Positions 14,255-23,651 of a stretch of 34,255 nt of DNA are shown one piece after another; position 1 is the stretch's first letter, and each line of letters starts with the position of its first letter. A program made the translations under genes and the position numbers. The stretch is from an uncultured bacterium (GTDB taxonomy: Bacteria; Fidelibacterota; Marinisomatia; Marinisomatales; UBA1611), in assembly GCA_913020665.1 (NCBI GenBank), contig CAJVZI010000012.1, positions 1-34,255 on the forward strand. The letters run 5' to 3'. The notes beneath the pieces were generated by a model. That model ran no database searches and was not told the DNA's origin. It was given only the letters and a program-made list of their open reading frames with translations.

Positions 14255-16302
14255 GGTCTGATCTGCCTCATTTTCTGTTTAGAAAATAGGTGCGACTGAT
14301 CATCATAATGAGGTGATGAATCATCTTTAGTTGCACTTCCATATTGGTGGATACTCCATGCATTAAGCTGACCTTCAGGTCCCCACTCCACAGCTTGTAT
14401 GTAACAGTCTCCAGCGACCGCCTTATAAATATTTTTTTCCTTTTTACTATAAATGGCTCTGAGGGTACCTGGACCACCAGAGAGAGGTAAATTGGTTTTA
14501 CCCCTTACTAACCTCTGCACCCTTCCAAGAGGAATATCTATTCGCCCAAATTCTTTTTCTAAGTAAGAAATAGTCTCCCGTAGTTTTACAGTAACGGAAT
14601 CAAGATGATATTTTAGATCTTCTATTTTAAATGCATTTGGAAGCGCTAAAATTGCTAGAGCAGCAGATGTATTGGTCGAATCTGCTCTGAGATCCCAGGA
14701 CTTGATCAATTCTATTGCCGGTAAAAGGTCATCTGGAATCCCTTTTTCTGTTATTTCTCTTACATACCTTTTTCTTACACCTGCTAGAATTGATTCTCTA
14801 GAATATTCTACATCGAATTTATAATCAAAAAATTCCTCTCTACTAATTGAAGGATCAGATCCAAATGTCTCTAGTGCTCTTAAAGCTCGATTGGTCTGAT
14901 GTTTCTCAATCCCAGACCAGTCCGGGATAGGTTTTGATGCATCTACTCTACTTCCAGTTGCCAGATAGGGACTACTATTGCAATTTTGAAAAAAACCTTC
15001 TAAAGGATCATAGACCTGTGGTAGCCTATCAAAAGGAATATATTCGTACCACAAGGTCTGCTTACTCTCACCTGGCAATACCTTATTCCATTCATAGCGA
15101 GGGTCACGTTTAGGAATCTTCGCATTGTATATATAATAGAGTTTGCCATCTTTATCAGCATAGCCTGTGTTAAACATAGGGATAGCATGGATCTTCATTG
15201 CCTCTTTGAATTCCGTTATGTTTCTAGCCTTGCCCATTCTGTACCATTGTTCTATAAATCTTAAATCTTTTAATGAAGATATTCGTAAAGCATAGCTACC
15301 ATGATCAAACTCTAATACGGGGCCATGTATCGAAGATTTTACTGAGCGCTTAAAGGTCCATGAAAAGGGACCAACTATCTTCACCTTTATTGGAGCGGTC
15401 CTTACATCGAGATCTTTCCAATATCCCTCAAACCAGTACTGGTCCTTGTTTTGTTCATTAATAGTTAATTTATATACATCAACAAGATCTGGAGAGTTGA
15501 CAGTGTGGCTCCAACCCAGATCAAGGTTATGTCCTATAAGTGGGACGGGTGATCCAGGAAAAACAGCACCATAAAAATCCCATCCCTCTTCACTAACAAG
15601 GTGAACCTCATACCAGGAAACAGGTCCATCCCATGGCTGGTGGGTGTTGACCCATAAACGTGTGAAACCATCAGAAGAACGTTGAGGTCCTACGGCCATC
15701 ACATTGCTTGCAAGCATATCGAATTGACCTTCCTGAGAATCATGGGATGATCCAATAAACTCAGGTGGCTTCTTTTTTGATAATTTTTTTAATACACCAT
15801 CAAGCCCAAACATGAGTGGCATACGATGAGAAAAACCTGCCACAATATCCTTTGCTGTTACTGGCTGAAACGTCTTCTTTTTCTTATCTGGAAAGTCTAA
15901 TAGAAATTTATTGATACCTGCGGCATACCCTTCACATATACGTTTAACATCATTTGGTACATCGGTCTCATAGCGTTCTTCTACCATATCCCAAAAATTC
16001 ATTAGATGAACATAATAGTCGTTTACTGCAGCATTTCTTCCATATATGGATGCAAGCTGTCCTCGAAGAGCATATACAACATCTTTCATTGTTTCATAAT
16101 CATCTTGTGCATGTGCATATGCAAGGCCAAAGGAGACATCTGCATCTCTTTTACCGTATATATGCGGTACCCCCCACTCGTCCCGCTCTATTCTAGCTGA
16201 AAAGATAGAGTCAGTAACAGTAAGGTGATCACTAGCAAATAGAGTAGAGATGGTGCAAATTAATAGACCAAATAATTTTAGAGAAAAATATTTTACTCCC
16301 AT
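14251..16302 (-). CDS. Penicillin-acylase-family Ntn hydrolase
   Basis: Exported N-terminal-nucleophile amidohydrolase of 683 aa. A signal peptide (around 1-23, ending L-F-A-S) leads into the alpha-chain opening R-D-E-W-G-V-P-H-I-Y-G (40-50) and A-Y-A-H-A-Q-D-D, both hallmarks of the family. Self-cleavage would occur before Ser199 in L-A-S-N-V-M-A-V, giving the beta-chain nucleophile. The beta-chain has H-Q-P-W-D-G-P-V-S-W-Y-E and the G-S-P-V-P-L-I-G-H-N oxyanion region, with the catalytic Asn farther along in N-S-S-P. Relatives hydrolyse penicillins, acyl-homoserine lactones or other N-acyl amides; the substrate here cannot be told from sequence. Its start overlaps the GST gene by 10 nt and its stop overlaps the TlpA gene, so it is an internal operon gene. 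Confidence 0.9.
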   Translation of the reverse strand: MGVKYFSLKLFGLLICTISTLFASDHLTVTDSIFSARIERDEWGVPHIYGKRDADVSFGLAYAHAQDDYETMKDVVYALRGQLASIYGRNAAVNDYYVHLMNFWDMVEERYETDVPNDVKRICEGYAAGINKFLLDFPDKKKKTFQPVTAKDIVAGFSHRMPLMFGLDGVLKKLSKKKPPEFIGSSHDSQEGQFDMLASNVMAVGPQRSSDGFTRLWVNTHQPWDGPVSWYEVHLVSEEGWDFYGAVFPGSPVPLIGHNLDLGWSHTVNSPDLVDVYKLTINEQNKDQYWFEGYWKDLDVRTAPIKVKIVGPFSWTFKRSVKSSIHGPVLEFDHGSYALRISSLKDLRFIEQWYRMGKARNITEFKEAMKIHAIPMFNTGYADKDGKLYYIYNAKIPKRDPRYEWNKVLPGESKQTLWYEYIPFDRLPQVYDPLEGFFQNCNSSPYLATGSRVDASKPIPDWSGIEKHQTNRALRALETFGSDPSISREEFFDYKFDVEYSRESILAGVRKRYVREITEKGIPDDLLPAIELIKSWDLRADSTNTSAALAILALPNAFKIEDLKYHLDSVTVKLRETISYLEKEFGRIDIPLGRVQRLVRGKTNLPLSGGPGTLRAIYSKKEKNIYKAVAGDCYIQAVEWGPEGQLNAWSIHQYGSATKDDSSPHYDDQSHLFSKQKMRQIRP

Positions 16303-16937
16303 GTAACGTATTGACCAGACTCACTTTCATTCCAAATTGGGTATTTTACCATTATAGAAATAAAAAGTTCTGACTCCTTTAACCTGTCCAACCAAGCACC
16401 TAGCTCTGGAAAACTACTATTGAACCATTCAAGGTCTACATGTGCGCATTGACGGACAAATGGCATCAGAGCAATATCTGTAAAACAAATATCCTTACCA
16501 AACATGTATGGACCAGGTTCTAATAGACTATTATATTCATTCAATATTTCAGAGACATCTGCCCGATGATCTTGGAAAGATCTTTCAGGAAAACGTACGT
16601 GATATTTATATCTATCTAGGCGTTTCTTGAATATTTCATCATTTTTATTAACTAGACCATCTTGATGATCAAAATTTTCCTTATACCAGTGTTCTGGATC
16701 ATTTCTTTTTAAGGCCCACTTCATTATATCTACACTTTCATCTATAACTGACCCATCAGCTAGTTGTAGTACAGGCACTGTTCCCTTCGAGGAAAGATCG
16801 TATAAAGTTTGAGGCCTGTCTCTAAGTAATATTTCTCTATGCTCGTAAGATACCTTACTATATGCCAGAGCCATACGTGCACGCATTGCATAGGGACATC
16901 TTCTAAATGAATATAATACATGATGCTCCATGATCAT
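16293..16937 (-). CDS. Glutathione S-transferase-like protein
   Basis: A 214-aa cytosolic protein with the GST architecture. The N-terminal thioredoxin-fold half has the C-P-Y-A-M-R-A-R motif (Cys about residue 14), the conserved cis-Pro in G-T-V-P-V-L and the E-S-V-D-I-M glutathione-binding segment (67-72). An all-helical C-terminal half follows. The Cys-Pro-Tyr-Ala pattern resembles glutaredoxin-2-like or dehydroascorbate-reductase-type enzymes, so a thiol-transferase role is as likely as classical conjugation. An alternative ATG two codons in is equally possible. The start overlaps the trhO stop by 4 nt and the end overlaps the acylase start. Whether this organism makes glutathione is not visible here. 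Confidence 0.82.
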   Translation of the reverse strand: MIMEHHVLYSFRRCPYAMRARMALAYSKVSYEHREILLRDRPQTLYDLSSKGTVPVLQLADGSVIDESVDIMKWALKRNDPEHWYKENFDHQDGLVNKNDEIFKKRLDRYKYHVRFPERSFQDHRADVSEILNEYNSLLEPGPYMFGKDICFTDIALMPFVRQCAHVDLEWFNSSFPELGAWLDRLKESELFISIMVKYPIWNESESGQYVTWE

Positions 16938-17971
16938 TGGCTTAGCTTTGGCTTAATTCTAGAATCAAAAAATGTTTTAGATACAACTCGCTTAGGATCC
17001 TTTCGTAACCTTTTTTGTTCAGATAAAGGTAAAGAAGCAAAGTCACGGCATTCCATAGAACAGCAACCATTAAGCTCTTGGCTACAGCCATCGCACTGTA
17101 TAAAAAGAATATGACATGCATCATTATTACAGTCTGTATGTTCATCACAAGAAGTGCCACACAAGTGACAAGACGCTAGTATGTCATCTGTGACACGTTC
17201 ACCAAGTCGATCATCAAACACAAAGTTCTTGCCCTTGAACCTTGATATCATATCTTTTTCTTTTACATCATGCGCATATTGTATTATCCCGCCTTGAAGC
17301 TGATTCACATTCTGAAATCCATTTTTAATTAAATAGGAACTGGCTTTTTCACAACGAATACCACCTGTACAATATAGTAAAACATTATTTTTTTCTTTTC
17401 CTTTGAGCAAACGTTTAACCTCAGGAAGAAGTTCTTTTGATGTTTCTACATCAGGAATTAAAGCATTTTCAAATCTTCCGATCTCACTTTCATAATAATT
17501 ACGCATATCGACAACTATTGCATCTGGATCTTCAAGTGCTTTGTTATATTCATTTGTTGATAGATGCTTACCTACATGGTCCATATCATAGGACTCTTTT
17601 GGAACCCCATATGCCACAAGCTCCTCACGAACTTTTATTATCAATTTGTAAAATGAAGGACCATCTTGAAGGGCTTTTTTAATATGCATATCAGTTAACT
17701 CTTTTATTCTATTTAATTGCATGATAAATGCTTCCCAATTATGATCAGGCACACTTATCTGAGCATTTATCCCTTCCTTTGCAATATAGACCCTACCAAA
17801 GACTTTTAGTTTATGCCATTCATCATAGAGATGATCACGAAATGTATTTGGTTCATCTATTTTTATATATCGATAAAAAGAAGCCGTGATCCGATCAAAT
17901 GACTCTTCTTCTAGTAGCTTCTTAAGCTCTAATTTGTTTACTTTATTAAAAAGTGCTTTTTTCTTCATCAT
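16934..17971 (-). CDS. trhO: tRNA uridine(34) hydroxylase (TrhO/UPF0176)
   Basis: Rhodanese-domain enzyme that makes 5-hydroxyuridine at wobble position 34 of tRNAs. It is 345 aa, matching the family. The N-terminal ferredoxin-like region contains V-Y-I-A-K-E-G-I-N-A-Q-I-S (61-73). The rhodanese domain runs from about 140 to 235, with the active-site loop L-L-Y-C-T-G-G-I-R-C-E-K-A (Cys201). A C-terminal zinc-binding-like cluster (C-H-L-C-G-T-S-C, then C-D-G-C and C-C-S-M-E-C) covers 267-318. Two adjacent ATGs at 17971 and 17968 could start it; either overlaps the murQ stop. It is presumably co-transcribed with murQ, without an obvious functional link. Confidence 0.92.
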   Translation of the reverse strand: MMKKKALFNKVNKLELKKLLEEESFDRITASFYRYIKIDEPNTFRDHLYDEWHKLKVFGRVYIAKEGINAQISVPDHNWEAFIMQLNRIKELTDMHIKKALQDGPSFYKLIIKVREELVAYGVPKESYDMDHVGKHLSTNEYNKALEDPDAIVVDMRNYYESEIGRFENALIPDVETSKELLPEVKRLLKGKEKNNVLLYCTGGIRCEKASSYLIKNGFQNVNQLQGGIIQYAHDVKEKDMISRFKGKNFVFDDRLGERVTDDILASCHLCGTSCDEHTDCNNDACHILFIQCDGCSQELNGCCSMECRDFASLPLSEQKRLRKDPKRVVSKTFFDSRIKPKLSQ

Positions 17972-18864
17972 GCGTCAATAATACGACTCAGGAACCCGCC
18001 TGCTTTGTCTATCTTCTTATGTGCTTCATCAACACTACAGTTATGAATCTCCATTACTATAGCAACCTTAACTGAATAATCAGAGCTAATAAGTCTTTCT
18101 TTAGATCGATCATAATCGAGCCCGGTAATTTGTGATATGATCCTAGTGCCTCGATCTATAAGCTTTTCATTTACAGCCATCAGGTCTACCATTAGATTAC
18201 CATAAATTTTACCAAGTTTGATCATAGTAGTCGTGGAGATCATATTGAGAATCATTTTTGTTGCTGTCCCTGCTTTCATTCTTGTTGATCCTGTAACGAT
18301 CTCAGGACCGGTGTCAGCATGGATAACCACGTCTACATTTGTCATGGAATATGGTCTAGGGTTAGTTACTAAATATATTGTTTTAGCACCTTTTTCCCTC
18401 GCATGGTCCAGTGCTGATATGACATAAGAAGCCGCACCACTGCAGGATATCCCAATTAGAGTATCATTGGCATTTAATTGGAATGGCTCAAGATCTAATA
18501 AAGCGTTCTCAGCACTGTCCTCTGCTCCCTCAATAGACTGCCTTAATGCTTTATCACCCCCTGCAATAAGACCGATAAAAAGATCCTGAGGCGCTGAGAA
18601 GGTTGGTGGTATCTCAGAAGCATCCAATACTCCCAACCTACCACTTGTTCCTGCGCCAACATAAAATACCCGTCCGCCTAAATTAATAGATGTAACTGTA
18701 TGGTCAACTGCTTGTTCTATTTCAGGTATAGCATCTTTTACCGCTTGGGCAACAAGTAAGTCCTCACGATTGATAGTATGTAATATCTCTTTAACATCTT
18801 TAGTGTCAATATCACTAGATCGCTGATTTTGCTGCTCAGTATTTAGGTCGCCGCGATTATTCAT
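17968..18864 (-). CDS. murQ: N-acetylmuramic acid 6-phosphate etherase
   Basis: Cleaves the lactyl ether of MurNAc-6-phosphate to give GlcNAc-6-phosphate and lactate during cell-wall sugar recycling, in the cytoplasm. The length of 298 aa is exactly typical. The SIS domain shows G-A-G-T-S-G-R-L-G-V-L-D-A-S-E with Glu84 (the E. coli acid Glu83) and G-A-E-D-S with Glu115 (Glu114 equivalent). The phosphate-binding G-S-T-R-M-K-A-G-T segment is present, and a UBA-like C-terminal helix region follows. It is the first gene of the long minus-strand run and is divergent from prmA with only 20 nt between start codons, so its promoter must lie within or next to the prmA 5' end. MurK or AnmK partners are not in the window. 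Confidence 0.96.
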   Translation of the reverse strand: MNNRGDLNTEQQNQRSSDIDTKDVKEILHTINREDLLVAQAVKDAIPEIEQAVDHTVTSINLGGRVFYVGAGTSGRLGVLDASEIPPTFSAPQDLFIGLIAGGDKALRQSIEGAEDSAENALLDLEPFQLNANDTLIGISCSGAASYVISALDHAREKGAKTIYLVTNPRPYSMTNVDVVIHADTGPEIVTGSTRMKAGTATKMILNMISTTTMIKLGKIYGNLMVDLMAVNEKLIDRGTRIISQITGLDYDRSKERLISSDYSVKVAIVMEIHNCSVDEAHKKIDKAGGFLSRIIDA

Positions 18865-18884
18865 AGCATGTAAATTACAGATCA

Positions 18885-19772
18885 GTGGTGTATTGGAAAA
18901 ATATAACTCTCAACCTAAAAGAATCTGAGCTCAAAGAGGTTGCAGATAAACTAATGGAGCTAGATATATTATCTGTAACGATATTAGATAAAAACATACC
19001 TGAAAGATCAAATTGGTTCGATGAAAATAAAACTCCAATTACACTTCATAGTGATACTCATAAAATAATACTTTTGGTTAATGAACAATATCCTACTAAA
19101 AAATTATTGGATGATATATCAAATCTTCTGGAATTAGACCACGTTCCAAAATATTCTGTTAAAAAGTTCAAAGATGAGGACTGGGCAGAATATACACAAG
19201 GTCAATTCAAAGAGATAATAATATCAGAAAAGATGAGGATAATACCTCCATGGCATCAGAATAATGATTTCAAAGGAGCAACCATTACGATCGATCCTGG
19301 AAGTGGATTTGGAATAGGATCTCATCCTACAACTAGATTATGCTTAAAATGGTTAGAAGAATATTTACCAAATAATGATTCATTTTTAGACTTTGGTACT
19401 GGTTCTGGAATATTGTCTATTGCAGCAATGTTGCTTGGTGCAAAAGAGGCCACTGGAATTGATATAGACAACCGTGCTATTAAAAATGCTAAACATAATA
19501 GTAAACTAAATGGCTTTGATATATCCTTCTATAATTCTCATTTAGAGATATCAAACCAATCCTATGATACTGTTTGTGCTAATATATTATCAAATATACT
19601 TATAGACATTTCTTCTGATCTTAAACATCTCACAAACAAAAGATTAATACTTTCAGGAATATTAAATGATCAGACTGATAAAGTTATAAGCGCCTATTCT
19701 GAATGGATCGATCTAAGGCTCCATTCCGAAGAAGAAGATTGGGTGCTATTAGAGGGTAAATTAAAGAGTTGA
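18885..19772 (+). CDS. prmA: Ribosomal protein L11 methyltransferase
   Basis: SAM-dependent trimethylation of ribosomal protein L11. The 295-aa product has the N-terminal L11-recognition domain (1-95) and the class I methyltransferase domain, with P-G-S-G-F-G-I-G-S-H-P-T-T (138-150), the SAM-binding L-D-F-G-T-G-S-G (168-175), the acidic D-I-D at strand 2, and the N-I-L motif (C-A-N-I-L-S-N-I-L) specific to PrmA. The start is GTG at 18885 or the next codon, 18888, since an in-frame stop lies just upstream. No strong ribosome-binding site is visible. Its 3' end overlaps the convergent symporter gene by 12 nt, so the two mRNAs are complementary at their ends. Confidence 0.94.
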   Translation: MVYWKNITLNLKESELKEVADKLMELDILSVTILDKNIPERSNWFDENKTPITLHSDTHKIILLVNEQYPTKKLLDDISNLLELDHVPKYSVKKFKDEDWAEYTQGQFKEIIISEKMRIIPPWHQNNDFKGATITIDPGSGFGIGSHPTTRLCLKWLEEYLPNNDSFLDFGTGSGILSIAAMLLGAKEATGIDIDNRAIKNAKHNSKLNGFDISFYNSHLEISNQSYDTVCANILSNILIDISSDLKHLTNKRLILSGILNDQTDKVISAYSEWIDLRLHSEEEDWVLLEGKLKS

Positions 19773-21122
19773 GAAATATCTCTTAGCCTCTTTCATAACC
19801 TTCGGAGCTAAAAGAAAACTACTAATCATCGTTGGTATTACCATTAGCGCATAAGCGCTATCTACAAAATTAACAGCAATATCTATAGAGGCAACTGAGG
19901 CTAGTATGATCATAAGGATATAGAACCAATTGTAAGCATTTTTCCAACGAGTGCCAAATAAATGTGAAGCGCATTTTTGACCATAATATGAATAACCAAA
20001 CATTGTTGACAAAGCAAATGTTAATACAGCAATGGTCAAAAACAATTGACCTGGAATACCTAATTCTTTTTTAAATGCAACAGCGGTCATTGAAACACCA
20101 TTAAGATCTTCAAGGTAAGCACCACTTATCATAATGATAATAGCTGTTATGGAACAAACCACTATGGTATCAATAAATGGTCCTAACATAGCGACCAGAC
20201 CTTCTCTAACGGGCTCAGTGGTCTTAGCAGCTCCATGAGCCATCGTCTCAGTCCCTGTACCTGCTTCATTAGAGAACATCCCGCGACGAACTCCAATAAT
20301 TATCAAGCTTCCTAAAGCACCACCAGAAACAGCATCTCCAGTGAAAGCATCATGAAAGATCATTGAAAATACTGCAGGGATATCACTGATATTGTTAAAT
20401 AGGATCAATATTGCAGCAATAATATAAAGTCCAACCATAGTTGGAACCATGCGACTAGCTACTTTAGCAATACGTTGAATCCCTCCAAAAATAACGATTC
20501 CTACTAACGCTGCTACTGTAATTCCTGTGACCAGGTCACCGATCAATGGGTCACCCTGGAAATAATTCATTGGAGTATAAAAATAATCACGAATGATCTG
20601 GGATAATTGATTAGCTTGAAAAAATACAATACATCCTAATAATCCAGAGATACTAAACATTATTGCTAAAGGTCTATATGCTGGACCTAGACCTTCTTCA
20701 ATGTAATACATAACACCACCTTGCACTTCACCTTGATCATCCTTTCCTCTATACATTAAGGCAAGGGTACACGTAAAAAATTTAGTGCTCATACCCAAAA
20801 TAGCTGTGATCCACATCCAAAACACTGCTCCAGGACCACCAGTATGTATCGCAACTGCAACACCTGCAATATTACCCATACCGACAGTTCCAGCAAGAGC
20901 ACTTGATAAAGCTTCAAAATGAGTGATCTGTCCTGGGTCATCATCTGAATCAAATTTCCCAAGCAGTATATCAATACCATGTTTAAAATACAGTATTGGG
21001 GTCAAACGACTGTAGGCAGCAAAAAATATACCACCGCCGAGTAGTAATATAACCAAGGGAGTGCCCCATAGCGCGCCTGCTAAGGCAGAAATAGCAGAAT
21101 CAAGTGTTGTGTAAAAATCCAT
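19761..21122 (-). CDS. Sodium:alanine/glycine symporter, AGCS family
   Basis: Inner-membrane Na+-coupled amino-acid carrier of 453 aa. Family signatures are G-T-V-G-M-G-N-I-A-G-V-A (78-89) and G-V-R-R-G-M-F-S-N-E-A-G-T-G (277-290), which form the substrate and sodium site in AgcS. About ten to eleven transmembrane segments are visible. A charged loop (Y-R-G-K-D-D-Q-G-E-V-Q-G-G-V-M-Y-Y-I) matches the family. Alanine and glycine are the usual substrates; precise selectivity cannot be read. The gene is monocistronic between prmA (convergent, overlapping) and the LptF/G gene (divergent, 62 nt between starts). Confidence 0.93.
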   Translation of the reverse strand: MDFYTTLDSAISALAGALWGTPLVILLLGGGIFFAAYSRLTPILYFKHGIDILLGKFDSDDDPGQITHFEALSSALAGTVGMGNIAGVAVAIHTGGPGAVFWMWITAILGMSTKFFTCTLALMYRGKDDQGEVQGGVMYYIEEGLGPAYRPLAIMFSISGLLGCIVFFQANQLSQIIRDYFYTPMNYFQGDPLIGDLVTGITVAALVGIVIFGGIQRIAKVASRMVPTMVGLYIIAAILILFNNISDIPAVFSMIFHDAFTGDAVSGGALGSLIIIGVRRGMFSNEAGTGTETMAHGAAKTTEPVREGLVAMLGPFIDTIVVCSITAIIIMISGAYLEDLNGVSMTAVAFKKELGIPGQLFLTIAVLTFALSTMFGYSYYGQKCASHLFGTRWKNAYNWFYILMIILASVASIDIAVNFVDSAYALMVIPTMISSFLLAPKVMKEAKRYFSTL

Positions 21123-21184
21123 TCTATAACGTTATATTATTGAATCATTATTCTGAAATTCAGTTCCTAATCACATAGAATTTA

Positions 21185-22279
21185 ATGTTAAATAAGCTAG
21201 ACCAATATCTCATTCGCCAATTTTGCGTCATTTTAGGGATCTCTGTACTAGGATTTTTATCCATTTTTATAATTGTAGACCTTATTGAAAACCTAGACCG
21301 ATTTATGGATAATAAAGTGCCTTCAAAAATAGTCTTGGAATATTATATATATACTCTTCCATATTTTATTAGTATTGGTTTACCAATGGCAGTGCTGATA
21401 TCAACTGTTTTTAGTTTAGGAAATATGGTGAAGCGAAACGAATGGACTGCTATGAAAGCATCTGGTATCAGTATTTATAGAATCGCCCTTCCTCTAATAA
21501 TATGTGGCACAATTCTTTCGGGATGTTCATTTGTACTTGATAATAAATTAGTTGCTTATGGCAATGAAAAACGATTTGAGATAGACAGAGATCATGTTAA
21601 ACGTAAATCAAGACATAAATTAAAGAACACCCTAAAGGAAATTTTTCTTCAAAAGAATTCTTCAACTCATATCTCATTATCAAAATATTATATTAAAAAG
21701 GAAACGGGTCATGATCTAACAATAGTTGACCTAGGGCAATTGACTATACGAGAGAGAATTGATGCTAAGAAAATAAGCTGGAATCCGGACTCTGTGAAGT
21801 GGTCAATAAGTGATTATTCTATCAGGCAATTTGATCAAAACGGCTTAGAGACAAATGTTATTCTGGGTACTTCTGACACAATTATTGACCTTGGTTTTTC
21901 ACCTAAAGAGATACATCAGCAGGCTCGGAAACCAGATGAATTGGATTATTACAGACTTACGGAACGAATAAGTAAATTGAAAGATAATGGCGTTGACACT
22001 AGAAAATGGGAAGTAACCCGGTATATCAAGGTTTCTTTCGCTTTTACTAACTTGATTGTGATATTATGCGGTATACCTCTTGTTGTTTTTAAAGAGAATA
22101 GTAGTCTTTCTTTCGGCGCAGGTTCTAGTGTATTTGTTATCTTTGGATACTATGCTTTTATTAAGTTTGGACAATCACTTGGTTTCAAAGGCGTAATTGC
22201 GCCTCTCTTTTCAGCGTGGATAGGTAACTTAGTATTTATAACGGCAGGAATCTTACTTTTTTGGAGAGCAAAAACGTAG
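21185..22279 (+). CDS. LptF/LptG family lipopolysaccharide export permease
   Basis: Inner-membrane subunit of the LptB2FG transporter that lifts LPS off the inner membrane; its presence implies a diderm envelope. The 364-aa product has the family plan: three N-terminal transmembrane segments (about 11-38, 52-80, 97-120) with the typical L-D-Q-Y-L-I-R-Q-F start and N-E-W-T-A-M-K-A-S-G-I-S coupling helix, a periplasmic beta-jellyroll domain (about 130-255), and three C-terminal transmembrane segments (about 280-300, 308-328, 335-358). The R-x-x-E-x-x-A-M/L-K-A-x-G motif leans towards LptG, but F and G cannot be separated with certainty. Only one of the two permeases is present; the partner must be elsewhere. 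It is convergent with the DUF5723 gene, with 10 nt between stops. Confidence 0.9.
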   Translation: MLNKLDQYLIRQFCVILGISVLGFLSIFIIVDLIENLDRFMDNKVPSKIVLEYYIYTLPYFISIGLPMAVLISTVFSLGNMVKRNEWTAMKASGISIYRIALPLIICGTILSGCSFVLDNKLVAYGNEKRFEIDRDHVKRKSRHKLKNTLKEIFLQKNSSTHISLSKYYIKKETGHDLTIVDLGQLTIRERIDAKKISWNPDSVKWSISDYSIRQFDQNGLETNVILGTSDTIIDLGFSPKEIHQQARKPDELDYYRLTERISKLKDNGVDTRKWEVTRYIKVSFAFTNLIVILCGIPLVVFKENSSLSFGAGSSVFVIFGYYAFIKFGQSLGFKGVIAPLFSAWIGNLVFITAGILLFWRAKT

Positions 22280-22289
22280 AAAAGTAATA

Positions 22290-23651
22290 TCAAGGTCTGG
22301 GTAGTGGACCCTCTTTATTTGGATCTTTTTCTTTACCAACAATTGTGATGCCAAAGGAAAAATTAAATCCTTTCATAGTGTGCAGCCACATACCATTTCT
22401 AAAGGCAAAGCCTAGGTCAAACATAACTGCACCTTTTTTGACTCCAAAACCCATACCTAATTCTTTTAGATCTCCACCACCCCAACCAAAGCCTATGCGC
22501 ATTGGAACAGTTGGAATCCTGGTCCACTCCGCACCTATAGACCACTTCCATTGTTTTCTAGCATAAAATTTGTCCTGAAAACCCGCCACTAGATCTGAAG
22601 CAAATAAAAAATCGTCTTTCCTCTTTGAAAGACCTAGCCTGAATGTGGCAGGAACCCGTGTAATAAAATCTTTTGTTTTCTTTGGGACAAAGAATATTGT
22701 TTCATTGGTAAATAAAGAATCACCCCCCAACTTATCCGCTCGAATTGTGTCAATATTAAAAGTGTATAATATTGACTCATTCGCATCTAAAGTACTATCT
22801 CCCCATGTAAAAGGATAAAAACTAGATGTTAGAGGATTAATACTTGATGAACTTTTCTCTCCGCCTTGCTTCCAAGTAATAGTTCCAGAAAGATTTATAA
22901 TAGAAGCACCGAACTGCCAGCCATTATGGGGTCTTGAGACAACGCCTATATCCAACCCAAATCCTGAGCCACCAACTCCTTGACGAATAATGTATCTTCC
23001 AGATCCATAAATACCCAGATCATCAGTGATGATATTAGAAGAAGATGAATCCTCATCAACTCCAAGATAAAATAAACCCTGCATGTATTTAGCTGTGACA
23101 CCCCAAGACATTGACTTGAATGGAATACCAAAGGTAAAACCATACTCATTCATACCTAATATCTCGTAGTTGAATTCTATATCAAGATCAGATTTTTGTC
23201 CGTTACCATAAAAAACCAATTCTAGTAAGCCAATAGGAAGTCTATAATTTTGAAGGATTATATTATTGGCTGAGAAGGCCTTATTTCCCTTTGAAATATT
23301 GAGTAAGGGTATTGGCATATGAGTATCCATGAAAAAAGCCATCCCATCAGCATCCTCGAGCTCTCTGAAAAGAGCATTCTTCTCTTTAGTATTAAGCGTA
23401 TCACCACTGTATTGAGCAATATTCTCTATAGAAAAGAAGTTTCCAAGAAGACCAAAATCAAGCTGAAACCCTTGCATCATATAGGGCCTGTTTTGTTGCA
23501 GACCAATCATACCAGGATTATACCCCACACTAAAGATACCATCTGCGATAGTTGTATAAGCCCCTGCCATAGCGACTACTCTAGGATCTCGCTTGGTCTG
23601 TGCCTGAATACAAAGAGAAAGAAAAAGTAGAATGAATGTGACTTTCTTCAT
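22290..23651 (-). CDS. DUF5723-type outer-membrane beta-barrel protein
   Basis: A 453-aa protein with a signal peptide (1-18, ending I-Q-A-Q) followed by V-A-M-A-G-A-Y-T-T-I-A-D-G and V-G-Y-N-P-G, the typical opening of PorV/FadL-like and DUF5723 barrels. The rest alternates amphipathic beta strands with glycine/aromatic turns, and the last strands contain G-W-G-G-G-D-L-K-E-L-G-M-G-F-G-V-K-K-G and M-K-G-F-N-F-S-F-G-I. The ATG overlaps the stop of the giant lipoprotein gene by 4 nt. The pair therefore probably forms an outer-membrane barrel plus surface or periplasmic lipoprotein unit. No substrate can be inferred. The DUF number is from memory of the sequence style; the barrel assignment is firmer than the family name. 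Confidence 0.75.
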   Translation of the reverse strand: MKKVTFILLFLSLCIQAQTKRDPRVVAMAGAYTTIADGIFSVGYNPGMIGLQQNRPYMMQGFQLDFGLLGNFFSIENIAQYSGDTLNTKEKNALFRELEDADGMAFFMDTHMPIPLLNISKGNKAFSANNIILQNYRLPIGLLELVFYGNGQKSDLDIEFNYEILGMNEYGFTFGIPFKSMSWGVTAKYMQGLFYLGVDEDSSSSNIITDDLGIYGSGRYIIRQGVGGSGFGLDIGVVSRPHNGWQFGASIINLSGTITWKQGGEKSSSSINPLTSSFYPFTWGDSTLDANESILYTFNIDTIRADKLGGDSLFTNETIFFVPKKTKDFITRVPATFRLGLSKRKDDFLFASDLVAGFQDKFYARKQWKWSIGAEWTRIPTVPMRIGFGWGGGDLKELGMGFGVKKGAVMFDLGFAFRNGMWLHTMKGFNFSFGITIVGKEKDPNKEGPLPRP

